From Streptomyces finlayi (lineage in GTDB: Bacteria; Actinomycetota; Actinomycetes; Streptomycetales; Streptomycetaceae), in NCBI RefSeq assembly GCF_014216315.1, contig NZ_CP045702.1, positions 6,696,001 through 6,760,000 on the forward strand: 64,000 bases of DNA, written 5' to 3'. Positions 55,142-63,378 of the stretch are shown here, piece after piece; the stretch's first letter is position 1, and every line of letters begins with the position of its first letter. Below the pieces are notes generated by a model. The model was not told where the DNA came from, did no database searches, and was given only the letters and a program-made list of their open reading frames with translations. The position numbers and the translations under genes were made by a program.

Positions 55142-55265
55142 CCGTCCGTCTGCTGGACCGGCGGCCGGTTCGCGGCCCCGGCCGTGGGAGGATCGGAGGC
55201 GGCGGGCCAGGGCCGCGCACCCGGTCGCGCCGTTGGATTTTCAGGCGCGAGCATGAGGAGCACCG

Positions 55266-56450
55266 TTGAGCAGGTTGCGCTGGCTGACCGCGGGGGAGTC
55301 GCACGGCCCCGCACTCGTGGCGACGCTGGAGGGTCTTCCCGCCGGTGTCCCGATCACCACGGAGATGGTGGCGGACGCGCTCGCCCGGCGGCGGCTCGGC
55401 TACGGCCGCGGCGCGCGGATGAAGTTCGAGAAGGACGAGGTCACCTTCCTGGGCGGTGTCCGGCACGGCCTCACCATGGGGTCGCCCGTCGCCGTCATGG
55501 TCGGCAACACCGAGTGGCCCAAGTGGGAACAGGTCATGTCGGCCGACCCCGTTGACCCCGAAGAGCTGGCCAAGCTGGCCCGTAACGCCCCGCTGACCCG
55601 CCCCCGCCCCGGTCACGCCGACCTCGCGGGGATGCAGAAGTACGGCTTCGACGAGGCCCGGCCCATCCTGGAGCGCGCCAGCGCCCGCGAGACCGCGGCC
55701 CGTGTCGCGCTCGGTGCGGTCGCCCGGTCGTACCTCAAGGAGACCGCGGGCATCGAGATCGTCAGCCACGTCGTCGAGCTGGCCGCCGCGAAGGCGCCGT
55801 ACGGCGTCTACCCCACGCCCGCCGATGTCGGGAAGCTCGACGCGGACCCCGTGCGCTGCCTGGACGCCGACGCGTCGAAGGCGATGGTCGCCGAGATCGA
55901 CCAGGCCCACAAGGACGGCGACACGCTCGGCGGCGTCGTCGAGGTGCTCGCGTACGGAGTGCCGGTCGGCCTTGGTTCGCACGTGCACTGGGACCGTCGT
56001 CTCGACGCCCGCCTCGCCGCCGCGCTGATGGGTATTCAGGCGATCAAGGGCGTCGAGGTCGGCGACGGCTTCGACCTGGCCCGCGTGCCCGGCTCCAAGG
56101 CGCACGACGAAATCCTGGTCACCGAGGACGGCATCAAGCGCGCGTCCGGGCGGGCCGGCGGCACCGAGGGTGGTCTGACCACCGGCGAACTGCTTCGGGT
56201 CCGCGCCGCGATGAAGCCCATCGCCACCGTGCCCCGCGCCCTCGCCACCATCGACGTCGTCACGGGTGAGCCCGCCAAGGCGCACCACCAGCGCTCCGAT
56301 GTCTGTGCCGTTCCGGCCGCCGGCATCGTCGCCGAGGCGATGGTCGCCCTGGTCCTGGCCGACGCGGTCGCGGAGAAGTTCGGCGGCGACAGCGTTCCCG
56401 AGACCCACCGCAACGTGCAGTCGTACCTCGACCACCTGCGGATCCGATGA
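55266..56450 (+). CDS. aroC: Chorismate synthase
   Basis: A 394-residue enzyme that makes chorismate from 5-enolpyruvylshikimate 3-phosphate with reduced FMN. It begins with RWLTAGESHGPALV and has the RRRLGYGRGARMK region, GHADLAGMQKYG, RASARETAARVA and the C-terminal AKAHHQRSDVCAVP. The start is TTG with AGGAG 6 bases upstream. Its stop overlaps the start of aroK by 4 bases. Confidence 0.95.
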   Translation: MSRLRWLTAGESHGPALVATLEGLPAGVPITTEMVADALARRRLGYGRGARMKFEKDEVTFLGGVRHGLTMGSPVAVMVGNTEWPKWEQVMSADPVDPEELAKLARNAPLTRPRPGHADLAGMQKYGFDEARPILERASARETAARVALGAVARSYLKETAGIEIVSHVVELAAAKAPYGVYPTPADVGKLDADPVRCLDADASKAMVAEIDQAHKDGDTLGGVVEVLAYGVPVGLGSHVHWDRRLDARLAAALMGIQAIKGVEVGDGFDLARVPGSKAHDEILVTEDGIKRASGRAGGTEGGLTTGELLRVRAAMKPIATVPRALATIDVVTGEPAKAHHQRSDVCAVPAAGIVAEAMVALVLADAVAEKFGGDSVPETHRNVQSYLDHLRIR

Positions 56451-58096
56451 GCCGCCCCCTGGTCGTCCTCGTCGGCCCCATGGGCGTCGGAAAGTCCACG
56501 GTCGGTGAACTGCTCGCCGAGCGGCTCGGTACCACCTACCGGGACACCGACGCGGACATCGTGGCCACCGCGGGCAAGCCGATTCCGGAGATCTTCTACG
56601 ACGAGGGCGAGGACCACTTCCGTGCACTGGAGCGGCAGGCCGTACGCGCCGCCGTCGCCGAGCACACGGGTGTCCTCTCCCTCGGCGGCGGCGCCGTCCT
56701 CGACGCGACGACCCGCGAGCTGCTCGCGGACCACACCGTCGTCTACCTCTCGATGGACGTCGACGAGGCGGTCAAGCGGGTCGGGCTCAACACCGCCCGG
56801 CCCCTGCTCGCCGTCAACCCGCGCCGGCAGTGGCGCGAGCTGATGGAGGCCCGCCGTCACCTGTACGCAGAGGTGGCCCGAACGACCGTCGCCACCGACG
56901 ACCGCACCCCCGACGAGGCCGCGCAGGCGGTCCTCGACGCACTGGAACTGCCGGAGCGCACGGGCGACGGCCCCGTACCGCACGGCCGGGAGAACACACG
57001 CATGACGGAGCAGGCACCCACTCGCATCCAGATCGCGGGCACCGCGGGCACCGAGCCGTACGAGGTACTGGTCGGCCGTCAGCTGCTCGGTGAACTGCCC
57101 ACCCTCATCGGCAACCGAGCCAAGCGGGTCGCGGTGCTGCACCCCGAGGCACTCGCCGAGACCGGCGAGGCGGTCCGTGAGGACCTCGCCTCCCAGGGGT
57201 ACGAGGCCATCGCCATCCAGCTGCCGAACGCCGAGGAGGCCAAGACCGTCGAGGTCGTGGCGTACTGCTGGAAGGCGCTCGGCCAGACCGGCTTCACCCG
57301 CACCGATGTCATCGTCGGCATCGGTGGCGGTGCCACCACCGACGTGGCGGGGTTCGTCGCCGCCAGCTGGCTGCGCGGCGTCCGCTGGATCGCCGTGCCC
57401 ACCACCGTCCTCGGCATGGTCGACGCCGCCGTCGGCGGCAAGACCGGCATCAACACGGCCGAGGGCAAGAACCTCGTGGGCGCGTTCCACCCGCCCGCCG
57501 GGGTCCTGTGCGACCTCGCCGCCCTCGACTCGCTGCCGGTCAACGACTACGTGTCGGGCATGGCCGAGATCATCAAGGCCGGTTTCATCGCCGACCCGGC
57601 CATCCTCGACCTGGTCGAGGCCGACCCCGAAGGCGCCCGTACGCCCGCCGGACAGCACACCGCCGAGCTGATCGAGCGGTCGATCCGGGTCAAGGCGGAG
57701 GTCGTGTCCAGCGACCTCAAGGAGTCCGGCCTGCGGGAGATCCTCAACTACGGGCACACCCTCGCGCACGCCATCGAGAAGAACGAGCGCTACAAGTGGC
57801 GCCACGGCGCCGCCGTCTCGGTCGGCATGGTCTTCGCCGCCGAGCTGGGCCGGCTCGCGGGCCGGCTCGACGACGCCACCGCCGACCGGCACCGCGCCAT
57901 CCTTGAGTCCGTGGGGCTGCCGCTCACCTACCGCGGCGACCAGTGGCCCAAGCTGCTGGAGAACATGAAGGTCGACAAGAAGTCCCGCGGCGACCTCCTG
58001 CGCTTCATTGTCCTCGACGGCCTGGGCAAGCCCACGGTCCTCGAAGGCCCCGACCCGGCCGTCCTGCTCGCCGCCTACGGGGAGGTCTCCGCGTGA
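56447..58096 (+). CDS. aroKB: Fused shikimate kinase/3-dehydroquinate synthase (AroK-AroB)
   Basis: A single uninterrupted frame of 549 residues. Residues 1 to about 178 are shikimate kinase (P-loop GPMGVGKST, then DTDADI, then GGGAV and NTARPLLAV). Residues 186-549 are 3-dehydroquinate synthase (GGGATTDVAGFVAASWLRGV, VGGKTGINTAEGKNLVG, LNYGHTLAHAIE). Between them the DNA reads through a short linker (ERTGDGPVPHGRENTR) with no stop, which I checked codon by codon. In streptomycetes as I know them the two are usually separate coupled genes. An internal ATG at 57002 with GGGAG upstream may still give free AroB. Confidence 0.85.
   Translation: MSRPLVVLVGPMGVGKSTVGELLAERLGTTYRDTDADIVATAGKPIPEIFYDEGEDHFRALERQAVRAAVAEHTGVLSLGGGAVLDATTRELLADHTVVYLSMDVDEAVKRVGLNTARPLLAVNPRRQWRELMEARRHLYAEVARTTVATDDRTPDEAAQAVLDALELPERTGDGPVPHGRENTRMTEQAPTRIQIAGTAGTEPYEVLVGRQLLGELPTLIGNRAKRVAVLHPEALAETGEAVREDLASQGYEAIAIQLPNAEEAKTVEVVAYCWKALGQTGFTRTDVIVGIGGGATTDVAGFVAASWLRGVRWIAVPTTVLGMVDAAVGGKTGINTAEGKNLVGAFHPPAGVLCDLAALDSLPVNDYVSGMAEIIKAGFIADPAILDLVEADPEGARTPAGQHTAELIERSIRVKAEVVSSDLKESGLREILNYGHTLAHAIEKNERYKWRHGAAVSVGMVFAAELGRLAGRLDDATADRHRAILESVGLPLTYRGDQWPKLLENMKVDKKSRGDLLRFIVLDGLGKPTVLEGPDPAVLLAAYGEVSA
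57002..58096 (+). CDS. aroB: 3-dehydroquinate synthase, internal start within the fusion
   Basis: Starting at the ATG at 57002 the frame gives a normal-length AroB of 364 residues (MTEQAPTRIQI). GGGAG lies 9 bases upstream, a usable ribosome binding site. The enzyme turns DAHP into 3-dehydroquinate with NAD+ and a divalent metal; the metal-binding region is LKESGLREILNYGHT with later His residues. The same coding sequence is the second half of the aroKB frame. Both products may be made. Confidence 0.7.
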   Translation: MTEQAPTRIQIAGTAGTEPYEVLVGRQLLGELPTLIGNRAKRVAVLHPEALAETGEAVREDLASQGYEAIAIQLPNAEEAKTVEVVAYCWKALGQTGFTRTDVIVGIGGGATTDVAGFVAASWLRGVRWIAVPTTVLGMVDAAVGGKTGINTAEGKNLVGAFHPPAGVLCDLAALDSLPVNDYVSGMAEIIKAGFIADPAILDLVEADPEGARTPAGQHTAELIERSIRVKAEVVSSDLKESGLREILNYGHTLAHAIEKNERYKWRHGAAVSVGMVFAAELGRLAGRLDDATADRHRAILESVGLPLTYRGDQWPKLLENMKVDKKSRGDLLRFIVLDGLGKPTVLEGPDPAVLLAAYGEVSA

Positions 58097-58533
58097 ACCG
58101 CAGGGTCCTCGTGCTCAACGGACCGAACCTCGGGCGCCTCGGCTCCCGCGAACCCGACGTGTACGGCGCGACCTCCTACGCCGGGCTCATCGAAACCTGC
58201 CAGACGCTCGGCAAGGAGCTCGGCTTCGACGTCGACGTACGCGAGACCAACGACGAGGGCCAGATGATCCGCTGGCTCCACGACGCGGCGGACGGTTCAA
58301 TTCCGGTCGTTCTCAACCCGGGTGCGTTCACGCACTACTCGTACGGGATGCGCGACGCGGCCGCCCAGCGCACCGCCCCGCTGATCGAGGTGCACATCTC
58401 GAATCCGTACGCACGGGAGGAATTCCGGCACACGTCGGTGGTCGCGCCCGTGGCCACCGGTACCGTGGCCGGATTCGGCATCGGCTCGTACCGGCTCGCC
58501 CTGCGGGCCCTGGCCGACGAACTCGGCGTCTGA
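58093..58533 (+). CDS. aroQ: Type II 3-dehydroquinate dehydratase
   Basis: A 146-residue enzyme that dehydrates 3-dehydroquinate to 3-dehydroshikimate. The catalytic tyrosine Y24 is in REPDVYGATSY, NPGAFTHYSYG carries the substrate loop, and the histidine is in EVHISNPYAREEFRH. The GTG start overlaps the aroB stop. It closes the aro run. Confidence 0.95.
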   Translation: MNRRVLVLNGPNLGRLGSREPDVYGATSYAGLIETCQTLGKELGFDVDVRETNDEGQMIRWLHDAADGSIPVVLNPGAFTHYSYGMRDAAAQRTAPLIEVHISNPYAREEFRHTSVVAPVATGTVAGFGIGSYRLALRALADELGV

Positions 58534-58534
58534 T

Positions 58535-58556
58535 CCGTCGGCACATCGGCCGACGG
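58535..58556 (+). terminator. Terminator at the end of the aro operon
   Basis: An 8-bp stem (58535-58542 with 58549-58556) with a 6-base loop, one base beyond the aroQ stop. A looser inverted repeat, CCGTCCCC/GGGGACGG, follows about 20-50 bases later. Confidence 0.5.
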
Positions 58557-58658
58557 GCACTCCAGGCCGTCCCCGTCCGTTCATCTCGCGGCGGCCGGGG
58601 ACGGTACGGTTGCCGTTCCACCAGCGCCAGTTGCCTGTACGAGACGGAGTGGCACCGG

Positions 58659-59483
58659 ATGCAGCACGCAGTGGGGGCCCCGCTGCCGCCGCCCCAAGGA
58701 CCCGGAAACGGACCTGCCGGCCGGCCGCACCAGGCCCAGCACCCCGGCCCTCCGGGCCACCCCGGCCCGCCGCCGATACCACCCCCGCCCCCCGGGCCGG
58801 GCTGGACCGGCCCCGCGCCCCGGCACGCCCCCGTACCGCCCTCACGCGAGACCACCGGGCACGTGCAGCTGCCGCCGGGCGGCCCCGTACCGCTGCCCGC
58901 GCCCCCGGCCGAGCCCGGCACGGGTGCGGCGACCCTCGCCGTGCTCCTGATCGGCCCCGCGGGCGCCGGCAAGACCACTGTGGCCCGGCTCTGGGCCGCC
59001 CGCCGCCGCGTCCCCACCGCGCACGTCTCCCTGGACGACGTCCGCGAGTGGGTCTGCGCCGGCTTCGCCGACCCGCAGACCGGGTGGAACGACCACTCCG
59101 AGGCCCAGTACCGCCTGGCCCGGCGCACCTGCGGCTTCGCCGCCCGTAACTTCCTCGCCAACGGCATCTCCTGCATTCTCGATGACGCGGTGTTCCCCGA
59201 CCGCCCCGTCGTCGGCCTCGGCGGATGGAAGCGCCACGTCGGCCCCGGGCTCCTGCCCGTCGTCCTCCTGCCCGGCCTGGAGGTCGTCCTGGAGCGCAAC
59301 GCGGCCCGCAGCGGCAACCGCCGGCTGTCGGACGAGGAAGTGGCCCGCATCCATGGCCGGATGGCCGGCTGGTACGGCTCCGGGCTGCCCATCATCGACA
59401 ATTCCAACTACGACGTGGAAACGACCGCCCGGGTCCTCGACGACGTCCTCGCACGTTCCATAGCCAGCCCTCCGGCCTGGTGA
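58659..59483 (+). CDS. P-loop ATP-binding protein with Pro-rich N-terminus
   Basis: A 274-residue protein. The first 90 residues are Pro/Gly-rich and disordered-looking (IPPPPPGPGW). The P-loop GPAGAGKT is at residues 99-106, followed by SLDDVREWVCAG and a C-terminal SDEEVARIHGRM. It looks like a small kinase- or polynucleotide-kinase-type AAA/zeta-like ATPase; the substrate is unknown. The ATG at 58659 has GGAG 8-9 bases upstream. The M24 peptidase homologue follows after 70 bases. Confidence 0.78.
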   Translation: MQHAVGAPLPPPQGPGNGPAGRPHQAQHPGPPGHPGPPPIPPPPPGPGWTGPAPRHAPVPPSRETTGHVQLPPGGPVPLPAPPAEPGTGAATLAVLLIGPAGAGKTTVARLWAARRRVPTAHVSLDDVREWVCAGFADPQTGWNDHSEAQYRLARRTCGFAARNFLANGISCILDDAVFPDRPVVGLGGWKRHVGPGLLPVVLLPGLEVVLERNAARSGNRRLSDEEVARIHGRMAGWYGSGLPIIDNSNYDVETTARVLDDVLARSIASPPAW

Positions 59484-59553
59484 CTCCCCGGCGGTCCCCC
59501 CGGTCGGATGCGCTGGCCGGGCGGCCCCGGGAACCCGCTCGTAGGCTCGGAAC

Positions 59554-60660
59554 ATGTCAGAGGTGTACGCCGTCCGCCGTGGCCTGCTCCGCGACCGGTG
59601 CGCCGCCGCGGGGTCCGCGGCCGCCCTGGTCTCCCGCCCCGCCAACGTCCGCTATCTCGCGGGCGGAGCCCCCCTCGGGGCCGTCCTGCTGCTCGGACCC
59701 GCCGAGGACGTCCTGCTCTGCCCCCGCGCCCCCACCGGTGATCCCGCCGAGGGGCGCCCCGACGAAGCCCTGCGCCTGACCGTTCTTCCGGCCCCCGACG
59801 GCGACCCCGCGGTCGCGGCCGCCGATCTGGCCACCTCCCTGGACGCGGCATCGCTCGCGGTCGAGGAACACGACCTGACCGTCGCCCGGCACCGCGCCAT
59901 GGGCTCGGTCGCCCCCCGGCTGCGGCTGGCCGACCTCGGCTCCTCCGTGGAACAGCTGAGGATCGTCAAGGACGAGGAGGAGATCGCCTGTCTGCGGATC
60001 GCCGCGGAGATCACCGACCAGGCCCTCGGTGAGCTCCTCGAATCGATCCTCGTGGGCCGCACCGAGCGTCACCTCGCCCTGGAACTGGAACGCCGCCTCG
60101 TGGACCACGGCGCCGACGGCCCCGCCTTCCCGACCTCCGTCGCCACCGGCCCCCACTCGGGCCACAGCCGTCACAGGCCCACCGACCGACGGGTGGAGGA
60201 AGGCGATTTCCTCTCGGTCTGCCTCGGTGCGAACTATCGCGGCTACCGGTGCGAGATCGGCCGCACGTTCGTGATCGGGACGACTCCCGCGGACTGGCAG
60301 ATCGAGCTCTACGACCTTGTTTTCGCCGCTCAGAGGGCTGGACGGGAGGCACTTCTCCCCGGCGCCGCCTACCGCGACGTGGACCACGCGGCCCGTCATC
60401 TGCTGGTCTCCGCGGGCTACGGAGAGGGCCTCGCACCGTGGACCGGGCACGGGGTCGGGCTCGAAATCGACGAGGACCCGCAGCTGGCACCGACAGCCAT
60501 GGGTAAACTGGACGCTTGTGTGCCGGTCACCGTCGAACCGGGGGTCCACCTCCCGGGCCGGGGCGGTGTCCGGATCGATGACACGCTCGTCGTGCGCCCA
60601 GAGGCGGACGGCGGACCCGAGCTACTCACCATTACGACCAAGGAGCTGCTCGCGCTCTAG
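59554..60660 (+). CDS. M24 (aminopeptidase P-like) family protein, altered metal site
   Basis: A 368-residue protein with the creatinase-like N-terminal domain and a pita-bread C-terminal domain of M24 metallopeptidases. Compared with E. coli PepP, the first metal aspartate is a cysteine (SVCLGANY), the second is a glutamate (YRCEIGRTF), the histidine in GHGVGL and the glutamate in TVEPG remain, and the last glutamate is an aspartate (GVRIDDTLV). It therefore may have lost or changed peptidase activity. It lies directly before efp, as pepP-type genes commonly do. Confidence 0.8.
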   Translation: MSEVYAVRRGLLRDRCAAAGSAAALVSRPANVRYLAGGAPLGAVLLLGPAEDVLLCPRAPTGDPAEGRPDEALRLTVLPAPDGDPAVAAADLATSLDAASLAVEEHDLTVARHRAMGSVAPRLRLADLGSSVEQLRIVKDEEEIACLRIAAEITDQALGELLESILVGRTERHLALELERRLVDHGADGPAFPTSVATGPHSGHSRHRPTDRRVEEGDFLSVCLGANYRGYRCEIGRTFVIGTTPADWQIELYDLVFAAQRAGREALLPGAAYRDVDHAARHLLVSAGYGEGLAPWTGHGVGLEIDEDPQLAPTAMGKLDACVPVTVEPGVHLPGRGGVRIDDTLVVRPEADGGPELLTITTKELLAL

Positions 60661-60709
60661 CGCGCATCCTCGGTCGTCCACCAGCTTCAGTCCAGGAGAT
60701 TCCGCAACC

Positions 60710-61276
60710 GTGGCTTCCACGAACGACCTCAAGAACGGCCTGGTGCTCAAGCTCGACGGGGGCCAGCTCTGGTCCGTCGTCGAGTTTCAGCACGTCAAGC
60801 CCGGCAAGGGCCCGGCCTTCGTGCGCACCAAGCTCAAGAACGTGCTCTCCGGCAAGGTCGTCGACAAGACGTTCAACGCCGGCGTGAAGGTCGAGACGGC
60901 CACCATTGACCGCCGCGACATGCAGTTCTCGTACATGGACGGCGAGTACTTCGTCTTCATGGACATGAGCACGTACGACCAGCTGATGGTCGACCGCAAG
61001 GCTGTCGGCAACGCCGCCAACTTCCTGATCGAGGGCTTCACCGCCTCCGTCGCCCAGCACGAGGGCGAGGTGCTCTACGTCGAGCTGCCGGCCGCCGTCG
61101 AGCTGACCATCCAGCACACCGACCCGGGTGTGCAGGGTGACCGCTCCACCGGTGGCAGCAAGCCCGCCACCCTGGAGACCGGTTACGAGATCGGTGTTCC
61201 GCTCTTCATCACCACCGGCGAGAAGATCAAGGTCGACACCCGTACGGGTGACTACCTCGGCCGGGTGAACAGCTAA
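60710..61276 (+). CDS. efp: Translation elongation factor P
   Basis: A 188-residue three-barrel factor that relieves ribosome stalling at polyproline. The tip lysine is K33 in VKPGKGPAF; the PGKGP loop is the form seen in actinobacterial EF-P that works without elaborate modification. Many proteins of this window have Pro-rich tracts that would need it. The start is GTG with AGGAG 9 bases upstream. nusB begins 3 bases after the stop. Confidence 0.95.
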   Translation: MASTNDLKNGLVLKLDGGQLWSVVEFQHVKPGKGPAFVRTKLKNVLSGKVVDKTFNAGVKVETATIDRRDMQFSYMDGEYFVFMDMSTYDQLMVDRKAVGNAANFLIEGFTASVAQHEGEVLYVELPAAVELTIQHTDPGVQGDRSTGGSKPATLETGYEIGVPLFITTGEKIKVDTRTGDYLGRVNS

Positions 61277-61278
61277 CC

Positions 61279-61710
61279 GTGGCTGCCCGGAACAAGGCCC
61301 GCAAGCGCGCCTTCCAGATCCTCTTCGAGGCAGACCAGCGCGGTGAGTCCGTGCAGACGGTCCTCGCGGACTGGGTGCGGCTCTCGCGGACCGACGACCG
61401 ACAGCCGCCGGTCGGCGAATTCACGATGGAGCTCGTCGAGGGGTACGCGCAGTACGCGGACCGCATCGACGACCTCATCGTCACCTATGCCGTGGACTGG
61501 GAGATCGACCGCATGCCGGTCGTCGACCGGAGCATTCTGCGGCTCGGTGCGTATGAGCTGATCTGGATGGACGGGACGCCGGACGCCGTCGCGATCGACG
61601 AGGCCGTCCAGCTCGCCAAGGAGTTCTCCACCGATGACTCCCCGTCGTTCGTGAACGGGCTGCTGGCCCGCTTCAAGGACCTCAAGCCGAACCTTCGCCG
61701 GGAGCAGTAG
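61279..61710 (+). CDS. nusB: Transcription antitermination factor NusB
   Basis: A 143-residue all-helical protein that with NusE (S10) binds boxA RNA in rRNA operons. Seen: the N-terminal ARNKARKRAFQILFEAD and the C-terminal DDSPSFVNGLLARF. The start is GTG; it is coupled to efp. A terminator follows. Confidence 0.94.
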   Translation: MAARNKARKRAFQILFEADQRGESVQTVLADWVRLSRTDDRQPPVGEFTMELVEGYAQYADRIDDLIVTYAVDWEIDRMPVVDRSILRLGAYELIWMDGTPDAVAIDEAVQLAKEFSTDDSPSFVNGLLARFKDLKPNLRREQ

Positions 61711-61730
61711 CTTCCGACGGCGTTCGCCAC

Positions 61731-61763
61731 GAAGGGCCCACGGTCGCTGACCGTGGGCCCTTC
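61731..61763 (+). terminator. Terminator after nusB
   Basis: A perfect 14-bp stem (61731-61744 with 61750-61763) and a 5-base loop, followed by GGCTTTC, 20 bases after the nusB stop. The 200 bases from here to the end of bldD hold nothing else that I can see. Confidence 0.75.
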
Positions 61764-61976
61764 GGCTTTCTCCTCAAGCGCCTGACGGGCTGGGCTGTGG
61801 CGGCCCGGTCCTCGTGGTTGCCCTGTGGCGGGTGGACCGGAGGGGCCCCACCCGGCCCACCACCGGTCAGGTGGCCCCGGGCGCGTATGCCGGCCGTGGA
61901 CCCGGGTACACAAACGCCGGGTGGGCGGGAGCCGTGGCCCCCGCCCACCCGGCGGTACGTTTCTGCTGTCGAGCGG

Positions 61977-62477
61977 TCAGCCCTCGTCGTGGGACACCGC
62001 GCGGCGCGCGTCCGCGTCGAGGACGCCCCAGCTGATCAGCTGCTCCGTGAGCACGGACGGCGACTGGTCGTAGATCACGGCCAGCGTGCGCAGGTCGTCC
62101 TGGCGGATCGAGAGCACCTTGCCGTTGTAGTCACCGCGCTGGCTCTGGATCGTCGCGGCATAACGCTGCAGAGGTCCGGCCTTCTCCGGCGGGACGTGGG
62201 CGAGGCGCTCCAGGTCCAGGACGAGCTTCGGCGGCGGCTCGGCGGCCCCGCCCGGCGTCGTACCGGGCAGCAGCTCCTGCACCGGGACGCCGTAGAAGTC
62301 GGCCAGCTCGGCGAGACGCTGAACGGTCACGGCGCGGTCGCCACGCTCGTACGAACCGACCACGACGGCCTTCCAGCGGCCCTGGGACTTCTCCTCCACG
62401 CCATGGAGGGAGAGGCCCTGCTGGGTGCGGATGGCGCGGAGCTTGGCCCCGAGCTGTTTTGCGTATTCGCTGGACAT
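61977..62477 (-). CDS. bldD: Developmental master repressor BldD
   Basis: A 166-residue regulator that holds back sporulation genes during vegetative growth in Streptomyces. The N-terminal helix-turn-helix (about residues 8-65) contains QGLSLHGVEEKSQGRWKAVV. The C-terminal domain has the c-di-GMP-binding signature RGD at 114-116 and RQDD at 125-128, so it can dimerise around the nucleotide. It is divergent from pyrR. A BldD-like palindrome about 45 bases upstream suggests autoregulation. Confidence 0.96.
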   Translation of the reverse strand: MSSEYAKQLGAKLRAIRTQQGLSLHGVEEKSQGRWKAVVVGSYERGDRAVTVQRLAELADFYGVPVQELLPGTTPGGAAEPPPKLVLDLERLAHVPPEKAGPLQRYAATIQSQRGDYNGKVLSIRQDDLRTLAVIYDQSPSVLTEQLISWGVLDADARRAVSHDEG

Positions 62478-62523
62478 AAGGCTCCCCGGACGCTGGAACA
62501 GTTTGCGGCTCAGCCGCGTGGCT

Positions 62524-62543
62524 GGTAACTCACTGTGAGGTTA
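62524..62543. promoter_or_regulatory. BldD-box-like palindrome upstream of bldD
   Basis: GTAACTCAC-T-GTGAGGTTAC is an almost perfect inverted repeat with one extra base in the right arm. The TCAC/GTGA core matches the published BldD binding pattern of paired AGTGA/TCACC sequences. It sits 47 bases before the bldD start. Confidence 0.6.
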
Positions 62544-62665
62544 CGCAGCGTTACTTGGATGCGTCAAGCTGAGTGGTCCGGACCGGTGCCTCCCGGGGGT
62601 AGGGTCAAGGGCTCGCACACGCCCTGGTAACGTGGGTGACGCAATTTCGACGTCCTTTAACATCC

Positions 62666-62677
62666 GTCCAGTGAGGC
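62666..62677 (+). promoter_or_regulatory. PyrR-binding RNA motif in the pyr leader
   Basis: GTCCAGTGAGGC matches the PyrR RNA-binding loop consensus (UCCNGNGAGG). It lies immediately before the AAGGAGG ribosome binding site (62682-62688) of pyrR, with no room for an attenuator hairpin. PyrR bound to UMP could therefore mask the ribosome binding site and repress translation of the pyr operon. Confidence 0.6.
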
Positions 62678-62698
62678 GGAGAAGGAGGTCCGTTTCTT

Positions 62699-63283
62699 AT
62701 GGACACACAGCACGACGACATCGGCAATGCGGCGCGCCCCGTTCTCGAGGCTCCCGACATCGCCCGGGTTCTGACCCGGATCGCCCACGAGATCGTCGAA
62801 CGCGCCAAGGGCGCCGACGACGTGGTGCTCCTGGGCATCCCGACGCGAGGTGTCTTCCTCGCCCGTCGGCTCGCCGACAAGCTCGAAGAGATCACCGGCC
62901 GGAAGATGCCGGTCGGATCGCTCGACATCACGATGTACCGCGACGACCTGAGGATGCGCCCCGCGCGTGCTCTGGCCCGCACCGAGATCCCCGGCGAGGG
63001 CATCGAGGGCCGGCTGGTCGTCCTGGTCGACGACGTGCTCTTCTCCGGCCGCACGATCCGCGCCGCACTCGACGCGCTCGGCGACATCGGACGCCCCCGC
63101 GCGGTGCAGCTCGCGGTCCTCGTCGACCGCGGTCACCGGGAACTCCCCATCCGTGCCGATTACGTCGGCAAGAACCTCCCCACGTCGCTGCGGGAGACGG
63201 TCAAGGTCCAGCTCGCCGAGGAGGACGGCCGCGACGCCGTGCTGCTCGGTGTCCAGCAGACGGCCCCGGCGGTCGAGCAGTAG
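62699..63283 (+). CDS. pyrR: Pyrimidine operon regulator PyrR
   Basis: A 194-residue PRTase-fold protein that binds pyr mRNA when UMP is high and can also have uracil phosphoribosyltransferase activity. The PRPP loop is VVLVDDVLFSGRTIRAA, and LGIPTRGVFLARRL and DITMYRDDL are conserved. AAGGAGG lies 10 bases before the ATG. pyrB follows 95 bases downstream. Confidence 0.94.
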   Translation: MDTQHDDIGNAARPVLEAPDIARVLTRIAHEIVERAKGADDVVLLGIPTRGVFLARRLADKLEEITGRKMPVGSLDITMYRDDLRMRPARALARTEIPGEGIEGRLVVLVDDVLFSGRTIRAALDALGDIGRPRAVQLAVLVDRGHRELPIRADYVGKNLPTSLRETVKVQLAEEDGRDAVLLGVQQTAPAVEQ

Positions 63284-63378
63284 CTGCCAAGGCCCGTACG
63301 CCGCCGGTCAGGCCGTGCAGCGGCTTCCGCACGCCCGCGTGCCTGAACCCTCCCTTCAGCAACCCGGAGAACCCCCAG

